In this document: positions 7,706-15,268 of the stretch, piece after piece | How the letters are laid out: each line of letters starts with the position of its first letter | Numbering within the stretch: the stretch's first letter is position 1 | Origin: Candidatus Colimorpha onthohippi | GTDB lineage: Bacteria > Bacteroidota > Bacteroidia > Bacteroidales > P3 | Length of the DNA stretch: 19,434 nucleotides | Assembly: GCA_018064565.1 (NCBI GenBank) | Contig: JAGHVA010000039.1 | Location: 1 to 19,434, forward strand | Direction: 5' to 3' | Notes under the pieces: model-generated | The model's input: the letters and a program-made list of their open reading frames with translations, nothing else | Told to the model about the DNA's origin: nothing | Database searches by the model: none | Position numbers and translations under genes: made by a program

Positions 7706-8950
7706 ATGAATCTAAAAAGAGTTGTAGTCACAGGGCTCGGCTCGCTTACGCCTATAGGCAATGATGTCTCGTCAACGTGGGCGTCATTGGTAGCAGGTGC
7801 AAGCGGGGCGGGTGCGATTACACGTTTTGACCCTTCGCTGTTCAAATGCAAGATTGCGTGTGAGGTGAAGGGTTTTAACTCGTTAGATTTTTTCGATCGC
7901 AAAGAGGTTCGCAAGCACGATTTGTTTTCGCAGTATGGCATGGTGGTGGCTGACGAAGCTATTGCTGATGCTGGTTTGGGTGCGGATAAGGTAGATTGTG
8001 ACCGTGTGGGTGTGATTTTTGCCACAGGCATGGGTGGTGTCAATTCGTTTCAAAATGAGTGTTTCGACTTCCAGAAGGGGAACGGGGTTCCGCGGTTTAG
8101 TCCCTTTTTTGTGCCTCGGGTGATAGGTGATATCTGTGCGGGACATATCTCCATCAAATATGGTTTTTCGGGTCCCAATTATTCTACGTCAGCGGCTTGT
8201 GCATCCTCAGCGATAGCAATTGCCAATGCGTTCGACTTGATTAGATTGGGTCGTGCTGATGTGGTTGTTGCTGGAGGGTCAGAAGCTGCAATTACGCCTA
8301 CGGGTATTGGAGGTTTTTCTGCCATGCAGGCGTTATCTACTCGCAATGAAGATCCTCAGTCGGCTTCTCGTCCTTTTGACAAAGATAGGGACGGATTTGT
8401 GCTTGGTGATGGTGCTGGAGCTTTGATTCTGGAGGAATTGGAGCATGCTAAGGCTCGCGGTGCAAAGATTTACGCCGAATTGACAGGTGTAGGTCTTACT
8501 GCCGATGCTCATCACATCACTGCGCCTCATCCAGATGGTAAGGGGGCTATGAATGCCATGCGCTTGGCTGTGGAAGAGTCGGGCATGCGGTTGTGTGATG
8601 TAGATCATATCAATACGCATGGAACGTCAACCCCAGTAGGCGATTTAATCGAACCAAAAGCCGTTGTTAGTTTATTTGGTGACCATGCTAACCGTATCAG
8701 CCTTTGCTCTACTAAGTCTATGACGGGACATTTGTTAGGAGCAGCTGGTGCCGTTGAGGCTGTAGCAACTGTGTTGTCGCTACAACATAATATTGTTCCT
8801 CCGACAATCAATCATTTTGCTGACGACCCTGATTTGCCAATGTTGGATTATACGTTCAACGCGCCAAGGCATCGTGAGTTGCGATTTGCGTTAAGCAATG
8901 CGTTTGGTTTTGGTGGTCATAATGTCTGCTTGGCTTTTCGTAAATACTAA
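7706..8950 (+). CDS. fabF: Beta-ketoacyl-ACP synthase II
   Basis: Condenses malonyl-ACP with acyl-ACP in fatty-acid chain elongation. The 414-residue protein has the thiolase fold. From the ATG at 7706, the catalytic triad is Cys165 in STSAACASSAIA, His305 in NTHGTSTPVGD and His342 in KSMTGHLLGAAGAVEA, with Lys337 also present. PFDKDRDGFVLGDGAGALILEE and the C-terminal NAFGFGGHN are typical. The frame can be extended to a TTG at 7697, but the ATG places MNLKRVVVTGLG at the conserved N-terminus and is preferred. It lies between acpP and rnc; the rnc start follows the stop codon by four bases. Confidence 0.97.
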   Translation: MNLKRVVVTGLGSLTPIGNDVSSTWASLVAGASGAGAITRFDPSLFKCKIACEVKGFNSLDFFDRKEVRKHDLFSQYGMVVADEAIADAGLGADKVDCDRVGVIFATGMGGVNSFQNECFDFQKGNGVPRFSPFFVPRVIGDICAGHISIKYGFSGPNYSTSAACASSAIAIANAFDLIRLGRADVVVAGGSEAAITPTGIGGFSAMQALSTRNEDPQSASRPFDKDRDGFVLGDGAGALILEELEHAKARGAKIYAELTGVGLTADAHHITAPHPDGKGAMNAMRLAVEESGMRLCDVDHINTHGTSTPVGDLIEPKAVVSLFGDHANRISLCSTKSMTGHLLGAAGAVEAVATVLSLQHNIVPPTINHFADDPDLPMLDYTFNAPRHRELRFALSNAFGFGGHNVCLAFRKY

Positions 8951-8954
8951 TCGA

Positions 8955-9695
8955 ATGCGTTGGTTGGGTAAGCGTAGTGAGGAGGATGAAAGGCTGTTAA
9001 GGTTCTTTGTGAACATATTGGGTTTTCGCCCGAGAAATCTTGCTTTGTATAAGACAGCGTTTATCCATCGATCTTCGGCTCATGAGGATTTTGGGGGCAA
9101 ACGTGTCAATAATGAGCGTTTGGAGTATTTGGGTGATGCTGTGTTGGGATCTATCGTTGCTGAATATCTATACAAGAAGTTTCCCCTCGAGGATGAGGGC
9201 TTTTTGACTATCACTCGGTCTAAGTTGGTGTCACGTGCCAGTTTGGGTAAATTGGGTCGCAAAATAGGTCTTCATGAGTTAATCCACTACAATCATGGGG
9301 CATACGGTTCGTATAAGTCTATAGATGGTGATGCTTTTGAGGCACTTATTGGTGCGATTTATCTTGACCGGGGGTATCGTTTCACAAAGCGTATTGTGGT
9401 CGGAAAACTCTTGGCAGAGTTTGTCGATATAGAAGAGTTATTGCAGTCTCAGTGGAATTATAAAGGCATGATTATCGGATGGGGGCAGCATAACCATAAA
9501 AAGGTAACGTTCGAACTTCTCCATACAATTGCGCAAAGCAGCGATTCTCGCCGTCAATACGAATGTCAAGTCTGTGTTGACGGCAATCCAGTGGCATGTG
9601 CCATAGATTTCTCAATCAAAGCAGCCGAGCAGTTAGCAGCCGAGAAAAGTTATAAAATATTGGTAGAGCAGGGCGTAATCATTGAAGATGAGTGA
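8955..9695 (+). CDS. rnc: Ribonuclease III
   Basis: Double-strand-specific endoribonuclease for rRNA and mRNA processing. With the ATG at 8955 the protein is 246 residues. The catalytic domain has NNERLEYLGDAVLGSIVAEYL (Glu54, Glu57, Asp61) and DGDAFEALIGAIYLDRGY (Asp126, Glu129), the full set of metal ligands. The C-terminal dsRNA-binding domain (about 175-246) is recognisable by FELL, YECQVCVDG and the IKAAEQLAAEKSYKIL helix, although its Gly/Ser-Lys-Lys loop is degenerate (FSIKAAEQ). A longer frame starting at 8898 overlaps fabF and adds residues unlike the family, so it was rejected. It is the last gene of the acpP operon. Confidence 0.95.
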   Translation: MRWLGKRSEEDERLLRFFVNILGFRPRNLALYKTAFIHRSSAHEDFGGKRVNNERLEYLGDAVLGSIVAEYLYKKFPLEDEGFLTITRSKLVSRASLGKLGRKIGLHELIHYNHGAYGSYKSIDGDAFEALIGAIYLDRGYRFTKRIVVGKLLAEFVDIEELLQSQWNYKGMIIGWGQHNHKKVTFELLHTIAQSSDSRRQYECQVCVDGNPVACAIDFSIKAAEQLAAEKSYKILVEQGVIIEDE

Positions 9696-9753
9696 TTATT
9701 GTTCGTATTCATTCGTTTTGATGGTGTAGTTTATATGCTGTCGTACCATTTAG

Positions 9754-9785
9754 TTTGATTTTTTTTTGTTTAATTTTCATTTTTG
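9754..9785 (+). promoter_or_regulatory. Candidate promoter of the hexose-phosphate mutase gene
   Basis: TTTG at 9754-9757 and CATTTTTG at 9778-9785 are 20 bases apart, matching the -33/-7 spacing, with one mismatch in the -7 box. The expected start near 9791-9793 coincides with the ATG at 9792, which would make the message leaderless or nearly so. The surrounding T-rich sequence makes chance matches easy. Confidence 0.3.
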
Positions 9786-9791
9786 TTTGTT

Positions 9792-11540
9792 ATGACTCTT
9801 TCTGAATTAAATATTGATGCAAGCGCAAAGCAGAACGCCCAAACTTGGTTGGATGGAGATTATGATGAAGCCACCAAGCAAGCGGTGCGCGATTTGATGA
9901 GCAACCCCAATGAACTGAACGAGAGTTTTTATCGCAATCTGGAGTTTGGTACAGGTGGGTTGCGTGGTATTATGGGTGTAGGTACTAACCGGATGAACCG
10001 TTACACAGTAGCGATGGCTACTCAGGGGTTGGCAAATTATGTCCGCAAATGTTTCCCTAATACAGAAAAGTTCAAGGCTGTCATCTCGCACGATAGTCGC
10101 AATCACAGTTGCGAATTTGCTGAGATTACGGCTCATGTATTGGCGGCTAATGGGTTTCATGTATATCTTTTTGAAGCGTTGAGACCTACTCCTGAGCTCT
10201 CATTCGCAGTGCGTCATTTTGGGTGTCATACTGGTGTGATGATTACCGCTTCGCACAATCCCAAAGAGTACAATGGGTATAAAGCTTATTGGGATGATGG
10301 TTGCCAACTTACGGAACCTCATGATGTCAATGTGATTGACGAAGTGCTGAAAATTAAAGAGCTTAAAGATGTGAAGCTTTCAGGTAATGATGATGAGATT
10401 GAATTGGTAGGCGCAAACGTTGATGAGTTGTATATGCGGCAGATAGAGGCCAATTCTCTTCATCCAGAATTGATTCGTCAGTATCCAGATGTCAAAATAG
10501 TTTATACACCTCTCCATGGGACAGGTGTTACCATGATTCCGCGCATGTTGGAAAGGATGGGCTTTACGAATGTCAATATTGTAGAAGAACAGTCCACGCC
10601 TGATGGTAATTTCCCAACTACGCCATCTCCCAATCCCGAAGAGCATGCCGCAATGGCTCTGGCTGTAGATTTGGCAAAGAAGATAGATGCAGATATTGTT
10701 TTTGCAAGCGATCCTGATGCCGACCGTGTAGGTGTGGCGGTAAAGCGACCCGATGGTGAGTGGATGCTGCTTAATGGCAACCAAACGTTCGCAGTCTTGA
10801 TGTATTATGTAATCAAGCAGCGGCAGGCTATCGGGGGTATTAGGAATGGCGATTATGTTATAAAGACGGTGGTAACGAGTGAGTTGCCCAGTGTTATTGC
10901 GCAGTCGGCAGGTGTTAAGGTATATGATGTGCTTACAGGCTTTAAGTGGATTGGTGCCAAGATACGTGAACTTGAGGGCAAAGAGCGGTTTATTATGGGT
11001 GGAGAGGAGAGTTATGGTTATATGATTGGCGATTTTGTGCGCGACAAAGATGCTGTGGCAGCCTGTTGCATGATTGCAGAAACGGCGGCTTGGGCATGTA
11101 GTCAGCAGAAGACTTTCTTTGATGTCTTGGTAGATATTTACCGCGAATATGGTTTTTATAAGGAGGATTTAATAAGTGTAGTCCGTAAGGGTAAGAGTGG
11201 AGCTGAAGAGATTCAGCAGATGATGCGCGATTATCGAACCAATCCTCCACAATCAATCAATGGGTCTAAGGTGGTGCGTATCATCGATTATCAATCAGGT
11301 CAAGACACTGACATGTTGTCAGGTAAGCAGTCGTTGATACGGCTTCCTAAAAGCAATGTGTTGCAGTTTTTCACGGAAGACGGGTCAAAGATTTCTGTTC
11401 GTCCGTCTGGTACAGAACCTAAAATCAAGTTCTATTTCAGTGTTTGTGATTCATTGTCTGACGCAGCAGCGTTCGATAGTGTCAATGCGCGGTTAGACGC
11501 CAAGATTAAGGCTATCCAAAAGGATTTGAGGCTTTGTTAA
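9792..11540 (+). CDS. Phosphoglucomutase/phosphomannomutase (alpha-D-phosphohexomutase family)
   Basis: Moves the phosphate between C1 and C6 of a hexose, supplying sugar 1-phosphates for nucleotide-sugar synthesis. The 582-residue protein (ATG at 9792; a TTG at 9783 is also in frame) resembles the PgcA/PGM2-like branch in length. Motifs in order: FGTGGLRGIMG near 52-62; the phosphoserine loop TASHNPKEYNGYK with Ser154; the metal loop DPDADR at 307-312; the sugar-binding loop GGEESYG at 403-409; and the phosphate-binding RPSGTEPKIKFY near the C-terminus. All catalytic loops are intact. Glucose versus mannose preference is not decidable from these loops. With pgi and the GT4 enzyme in the same window it could feed glycan synthesis, but no operon link is shown. 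Confidence 0.92.
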   Translation: MTLSELNIDASAKQNAQTWLDGDYDEATKQAVRDLMSNPNELNESFYRNLEFGTGGLRGIMGVGTNRMNRYTVAMATQGLANYVRKCFPNTEKFKAVISHDSRNHSCEFAEITAHVLAANGFHVYLFEALRPTPELSFAVRHFGCHTGVMITASHNPKEYNGYKAYWDDGCQLTEPHDVNVIDEVLKIKELKDVKLSGNDDEIELVGANVDELYMRQIEANSLHPELIRQYPDVKIVYTPLHGTGVTMIPRMLERMGFTNVNIVEEQSTPDGNFPTTPSPNPEEHAAMALAVDLAKKIDADIVFASDPDADRVGVAVKRPDGEWMLLNGNQTFAVLMYYVIKQRQAIGGIRNGDYVIKTVVTSELPSVIAQSAGVKVYDVLTGFKWIGAKIRELEGKERFIMGGEESYGYMIGDFVRDKDAVAACCMIAETAAWACSQQKTFFDVLVDIYREYGFYKEDLISVVRKGKSGAEEIQQMMRDYRTNPPQSINGSKVVRIIDYQSGQDTDMLSGKQSLIRLPKSNVLQFFTEDGSKISVRPSGTEPKIKFYFSVCDSLSDAAAFDSVNARLDAKIKAIQKDLRLC

Positions 11541-11559
11541 TGGTGGCAATGTGGCTGCA

Positions 11560-12387
11560 ATGAATGTTGTAAAATACATAGTTGTTGTAACCTCTTGTTG
11601 TCTAATTAGTTTGTCTTGTCAGGCGCAGTTTGACGAGTTCACATTTAGTGGCCGAGGTGCAGCTATGGGTGGCACCTCGGTTGCTTTGTCTGACCATGCT
11701 TCACTTTTACGTAGTGTAGCGGGGTTGGCTTTTAGTCATGAGATAGCGGCTTCAATGGGTTATCGTCAGGACTATTTGCTTCGGGAGTTGGCGCACCAGT
11801 GGGTGGCTGTCGCGATTCCTACCACTGCTATGGCATCTGCTATGGCGTCTTATTGGCATTATGGCAATAGTGGCTATAATGAGCAGCGGGTTACGGTAGG
11901 TTATGCGCAGGCAGTGTCTAAGGCGTTGTCGTTTGGTGCTACTATTGATTATCTGTATAGTGGTACGTCAGATGCTCGTTTTGATGCTTCGCACCAACTC
12001 ACTTTTTCGGTAAGCATGCAAGCGATGTTAGGCCGTTGCTGGCTGTTGGGTATGCGGTTGTTCAATCCGTTGATGTTTCGTATGGGAGATGGGTCTGACT
12101 GCAAATTGCCCGCATTGATGAATATAGGAGTGGCTTACCATCCAATCGAAGCGGTTACGACTACCCTTGAGTTTGAGCAGCATTCATATCACCTGGTGCG
12201 TATGAGAGGAGGAATTGAATATACGTTTCAGCATGCGCTCTCGGCTCGTATCGGTATGATGTCGGCTCCTTGGCAGTTTACGTTTGGTGCTGGTTGGCAA
12301 GGCTCACATCTTGGTATCGATGTGATGGCAGCTACTCACCCAACGTTGGGGGTTACTCCCCAAGTAGGACTTTCGGTATGGTTTTAA
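11560..12387 (+). CDS. PorV/PorQ-like outer-membrane beta-barrel protein
   Basis: Exported 275-residue protein (ATG at 11560; a GTG at 11551 adds three residues). The signal peptide runs to about SCQA, followed by Q. The mature start FTFSGRGAAMGGTSVALSDHA is characteristic of the FadL-like/UPF0164-PorV-PorQ barrels of Bacteroidota. The rest alternates short amphipathic strands rich in Gly and aromatic residues and ends in GLSVWF, with the terminal Phe typical of outer-membrane barrels. It begins shortly after the mutase gene and is 15 bases upstream of the HhH-barrel gene, so the two outer-membrane proteins are probably co-expressed. PorV and PorQ take part in type IX secretion, but that assignment is not established for this smaller protein. 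Substrate or partner unknown. Confidence 0.72.
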   Translation: MNVVKYIVVVTSCCLISLSCQAQFDEFTFSGRGAAMGGTSVALSDHASLLRSVAGLAFSHEIAASMGYRQDYLLRELAHQWVAVAIPTTAMASAMASYWHYGNSGYNEQRVTVGYAQAVSKALSFGATIDYLYSGTSDARFDASHQLTFSVSMQAMLGRCWLLGMRLFNPLMFRMGDGSDCKLPALMNIGVAYHPIEAVTTTLEFEQHSYHLVRMRGGIEYTFQHALSARIGMMSAPWQFTFGAGWQGSHLGIDVMAATHPTLGVTPQVGLSVWF

Positions 12388-12402
12388 GTCTTGCGGGTAA
12401 CT

Positions 12403-14430
12403 ATGTGTAGGTTAAGTTGGCTGTTTGTGTGGTTGTGTGTCGTGCTTATGGTAAGCAAGGCGCAACAACCAGATGCTGTTTTACAATGGCTTGAACAGTG
12501 CCAGATGGTTATTGATGATGAGAACTTCGATGGCACCGAGTTGGTTGAGCGGTATGAGCAGTTGTCGGACAATCCCATTAATCTTAATGACACAAGTCAT
12601 ATCGACCAGTTGCTTCAATTGCCATTTATTGTTGATTTCCAGTGTCAATCAATCAAGGCATATATTGAACAGCATGGGCAGTTGCTTTCGGTTGACGAGC
12701 TTGCGGTAATAGCTGGCTTTAACCGTCAGTTGGTTGCACTGTTGCGACCAGTGGTAACCGTACGTCCAATAGAGGAGGTAAAGCCATGGAATCTTAAGGA
12801 TCTGTTAAAGCATGGTCATAGCAGGTTGGTTGTAGGTGGAGGTGGCACTATCGAGCTGTGTCGTGGTTACAGAGAGGGGGTATATGAAGGATCTCCCTAT
12901 AGGTTGTATATGCGCTATTCGTTCGCATGTGGGCAGCGGCTCCAATTTCAATTGTCAGCGGATAAAGATGCTGGAGAGGCGTTGTTTGGGGGTAATGCTC
13001 CACAAGGGTTTGACCATTATGGTTTTCATTTGCAATTGCGCGATATAGGGGTTCTCAAACAGGTGATATTAGGTCGTTATCATCTTCAGTTTGGGCAAGG
13101 TCTTACGTTGTGGTCGGGTTTTGCTCCATTCAACATAAGTTCTACCGATGCTTGTCGTTATGCGCGGGGTATAGCACCAGCTGCTGCTTTTACTGAATAT
13201 GGATATATGCAGGGAGGAGCTGCTGTTGTCCAGATATCCCCTCATGTGGAGCTTTCTGCGTTTTATTCTAATGTGTTGCGTGATGCCACTATCGATAGTA
13301 TGGGGGTACATTCTATTAGTAATTCAGGTTATCATCGCACTCCATCAGAAATAGCCAAAGTCAATCGTTTAAGAGAGGAGCTTTTCGGTATTCATTTGCA
13401 GTATGGTCGTAAGCATTCGGTATTGGGTGTTACCATGACGCATACGTCATTCTCCGATTCGCTATTGCCCAAACAATACATATACAATAGTCACGCTTGG
13501 AAGGGCAATCGGCAGTTCCATTTGGGTGTGGATGGAAGGGCACGTTTGGGTGTGTTTACTTTTTATGGAGAGGTGGCTGCTTGTGGTACTCCTGATAGCG
13601 TTTCGCTTGCTGATAGGCTCTCGGCGATAGCGGGCATCAATTGTGATATAGGGACATCCAGGCATTTGGGGCTTTATGCTCGTCAGTATGGATTGGATTA
13701 TTATAATGAGCATTGCGCACCGCAAGGTCGAGGTAGCGATGGTCAGGCAGAGTCTGGCATCTATATAGCCTATCATACACAGTTGCCATGGTTTACGGCA
13801 CATGTGGAGTCTGATATATTTCATTTTCCATTACTTCGTTATGGCATATATGCTCCATCACAAGCGGCGTATGCTCGTGTATGGCTGGAACGTCAGATGA
13901 GTCGTAGGTCGCAGTTGTTGTTACAGTATAATTATCGGGAAGGGGGAGATAATGTGGTAGTGGCAGGTGAGCAGGCTTATCAGGTTGAACAATGTGTCCG
14001 TCGTCAGTTGGTTGCCGATTTGCGTTGCGACCTCTCTCCATGGCAGTTGCATAGCCGGTTGGCGTGCAGTTGGAGAAGTGGGCAAATCAGTGCTATGCAA
14101 CGTGGTTTTTTGATGTTTCAAGATGTTCAGTATAGTACGGGCAGATGGTCGGTTATAGCGCGTTGTTTGATGTATAATGTAGATGGTTTTGATGCTCGGC
14201 TGTATGCGGTAGAGAGTGATATGGCTGGTGAGTTTGCGTCGTTTAGTTATAATGGTAGAGGCTCTCGTTTCTATATTGTGTTACACTGCAATGTGGTTAG
14301 CCATCTCAATCTGGCATTTAAGTACGGAATCTCGGTTGTGGCAGACAACAACACCATAGGCTCTGGCTATGAGACAATCAATGAGCCGCATAAGCAAACG
14401 GTCAAACTACAATTGCGTTATCAGTTTTAG
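12403..14430 (+). CDS. Outer-membrane protein with periplasmic helix-hairpin-helix domain and large beta-barrel
   Basis: 675 residues from the ATG at 12403 (a TTG at 12391 is also in frame). The signal peptide (LFVWLCVVLMV) ends near SKAQQ. Residues about 50-118 form a helix-hairpin-helix unit: NPINLNDTSHIDQLLQLPF, then AYIEQHGQLLSVDELAVIAGF. This is the same pattern as ComEA or T2SS GspK-type HhH domains, in which NxN and a 'GxLxSxxELxxIxGF' second half are conserved. From about 130 to the end the protein is a large barrel of alternating strands (GRYHLQFGQGLTLWSGFAPF is a conserved family segment) closing with LQLRYQF. Similar Bacteroidota proteins are annotated only as 'helix-hairpin-helix domain-containing'. 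It pairs with the PorV/PorQ-like gene upstream. DNA binding is suggested by the fold; the function is unknown. Confidence 0.8.
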   Translation: MCRLSWLFVWLCVVLMVSKAQQPDAVLQWLEQCQMVIDDENFDGTELVERYEQLSDNPINLNDTSHIDQLLQLPFIVDFQCQSIKAYIEQHGQLLSVDELAVIAGFNRQLVALLRPVVTVRPIEEVKPWNLKDLLKHGHSRLVVGGGGTIELCRGYREGVYEGSPYRLYMRYSFACGQRLQFQLSADKDAGEALFGGNAPQGFDHYGFHLQLRDIGVLKQVILGRYHLQFGQGLTLWSGFAPFNISSTDACRYARGIAPAAAFTEYGYMQGGAAVVQISPHVELSAFYSNVLRDATIDSMGVHSISNSGYHRTPSEIAKVNRLREELFGIHLQYGRKHSVLGVTMTHTSFSDSLLPKQYIYNSHAWKGNRQFHLGVDGRARLGVFTFYGEVAACGTPDSVSLADRLSAIAGINCDIGTSRHLGLYARQYGLDYYNEHCAPQGRGSDGQAESGIYIAYHTQLPWFTAHVESDIFHFPLLRYGIYAPSQAAYARVWLERQMSRRSQLLLQYNYREGGDNVVVAGEQAYQVEQCVRRQLVADLRCDLSPWQLHSRLACSWRSGQISAMQRGFLMFQDVQYSTGRWSVIARCLMYNVDGFDARLYAVESDMAGEFASFSYNGRGSRFYIVLHCNVVSHLNLAFKYGISVVADNNTIGSGYETINEPHKQTVKLQLRYQF

Positions 14431-14448
14431 TGGATGTATGCTTTTTTC

Positions 14449-14482
14449 TTTGTGGCAGATAACCAAAAAAGTACTATCTTTG
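14449..14482 (+). promoter_or_regulatory. Promoter of the small protein-lptE unit
   Basis: TATCTTTG at 14475-14482 is an exact -7 consensus match, identical to the box before ssb. TTTG at 14449-14452 lies 22 bases upstream, slightly longer than the usual 19-21. Transcription would start near 14489, 35 bases before the ATG at 14524. This decides the start of the next gene, because a longer frame from 14434 would begin upstream of the promoter. Confidence 0.6.
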
Positions 14483-14523
14483 CATCTTGCTTTTACTATA
14501 TAAGTACCACATATTTAGATATT

Positions 14524-14694
14524 ATGGATAATAATTTCAAAATCAAAATCGACAATCTCGTCGATGAAATCAATACTGTAACGGATCTTGTCCGCAAAAT
14601 TGAAATCCTGAATTATATGGAGCAGCAGGCTTCGTATATGTTGTGGCAATTGGAAGAGGAAAAACGCATAGATGACGATTCGAGGGATTATTAG
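14524..14694 (+). CDS. Small acidic helical protein, unknown function
   Basis: A 56-residue protein, MDNNFKIKIDNLVDEINTV onwards, with a long predicted amphipathic helix (TDLVRKIEILNYMEQQASYM and WQLEEEKRIDDDSRDY) and a charged, acidic tail. No signal peptide, membrane segment or Cys is present, so it should be cytoplasmic. I do not recognise a family. The start is set by the promoter at 14449-14482. It lies 21 bases upstream of lptE and is likely co-transcribed with it. Amphipathic heptads (I, L, V and M spaced by 3-4) suggest a coiled coil or a dimeric helix. It is most likely real because the codon use is sensible and it has its own consensus promoter, but it is short. Confidence 0.65.
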   Translation: MDNNFKIKIDNLVDEINTVTDLVRKIEILNYMEQQASYMLWQLEEEKRIDDDSRDY

Positions 14695-14715
14695 TCAACC
14701 CAATATTCAAGCGAT

Positions 14716-15228
14716 ATGATCCACCGTTTTTTTTCTATTTTAGCGATATTTTGGGTCTGTTTTGTGCTTGTTGCTTGTTCGGGTGGGTATAGTTTCACAG
14801 GTGCATCTATACCTCCTCAAGCCAAGACAATAGCAATCAAACAATTTCCAAATTATGCCGCAAGTGTGAACCCTTTGTTGAGTCAGAAGTTGTACGAAAA
14901 AATGCGTTCCACATTTGAGTCGCAGACCTCGTTGTCGGTTACAAGCAGCGATGGTGATTTGGCTGTATCGGGTGAGATAACGGGTTATGTAACTCAGACA
15001 TCAGCACTTTCAGCCAACGACAATGTGGCAACCAATAGGTTAACTATTACCATCAAGGTTAAGTTTACCAATGTATATGACCCGGATGCTGACTTTGAAC
15101 AAAGTTTCTCTCGTTATAAAGAGTACGATGCTTCACGTGATTTCTCTTCGGTTGAGAGTGGTCTGGTTGAAGAGTTGGTTGAAGAGTTGGCGGATGACAT
15201 CTTTCAAAAAACGGTGGTCAATTGGTAG
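14716..15228 (+). CDS. lptE: LptE-family LPS-assembly lipoprotein
   Basis: Outer-membrane lipoprotein expected to plug the LptD barrel and help place LPS in the outer leaflet. The 170-residue protein has a lipoprotein signal peptide with lipobox LVAC and lipidated Cys21, followed by SGGYSFTGASIPPQAKTIAIKQF, the opening of Bacteroidota LptE. Next come LLSQKLYEKMRSTFESQTSL (helix), DLAVSGEITGYVTQ, NRLTITIKVKFTNVYD (strands) and a C-terminal acidic helix. The fold resembles the LptE alpha/beta pattern; sequence similarity to enterobacterial LptE is low, so the call relies on the Bacteroidota family. The C-terminal helix contains a perfect 12-base tandem repeat (15166-15189). It follows the small-protein gene by 21 bases, and a DUF2723 gene follows 40 bases downstream. 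Confidence 0.8.
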   Translation: MIHRFFSILAIFWVCFVLVACSGGYSFTGASIPPQAKTIAIKQFPNYAASVNPLLSQKLYEKMRSTFESQTSLSVTSSDGDLAVSGEITGYVTQTSALSANDNVATNRLTITIKVKFTNVYDPDADFEQSFSRYKEYDASRDFSSVESGLVEELVEELADDIFQKTVVNW

Positions 15229-15268
15229 TTGCATACAGTTTGTTTGTGGTGGTATAAAATGATTTGAT

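Noticed and set aside
8898..8954. Longer RNase III with 19 extra N-terminal residues
   Set aside because: It overlaps the end of fabF in another frame and adds residues foreign to the family; the ATG at 8955 gives the usual N-terminus.
13462..13824. 120-residue frame on the minus strand
   Set aside because: It lies wholly inside the HhH-barrel gene on the other strand and looks like a chance open frame.
14434..14523. Upstream extension of the 56-residue protein to 86 residues
   Set aside because: It starts before the consensus promoter (14449-14482), so it would not be in the transcript, and its residues are rich in Phe/Tyr unlike the rest. The region is intergenic.
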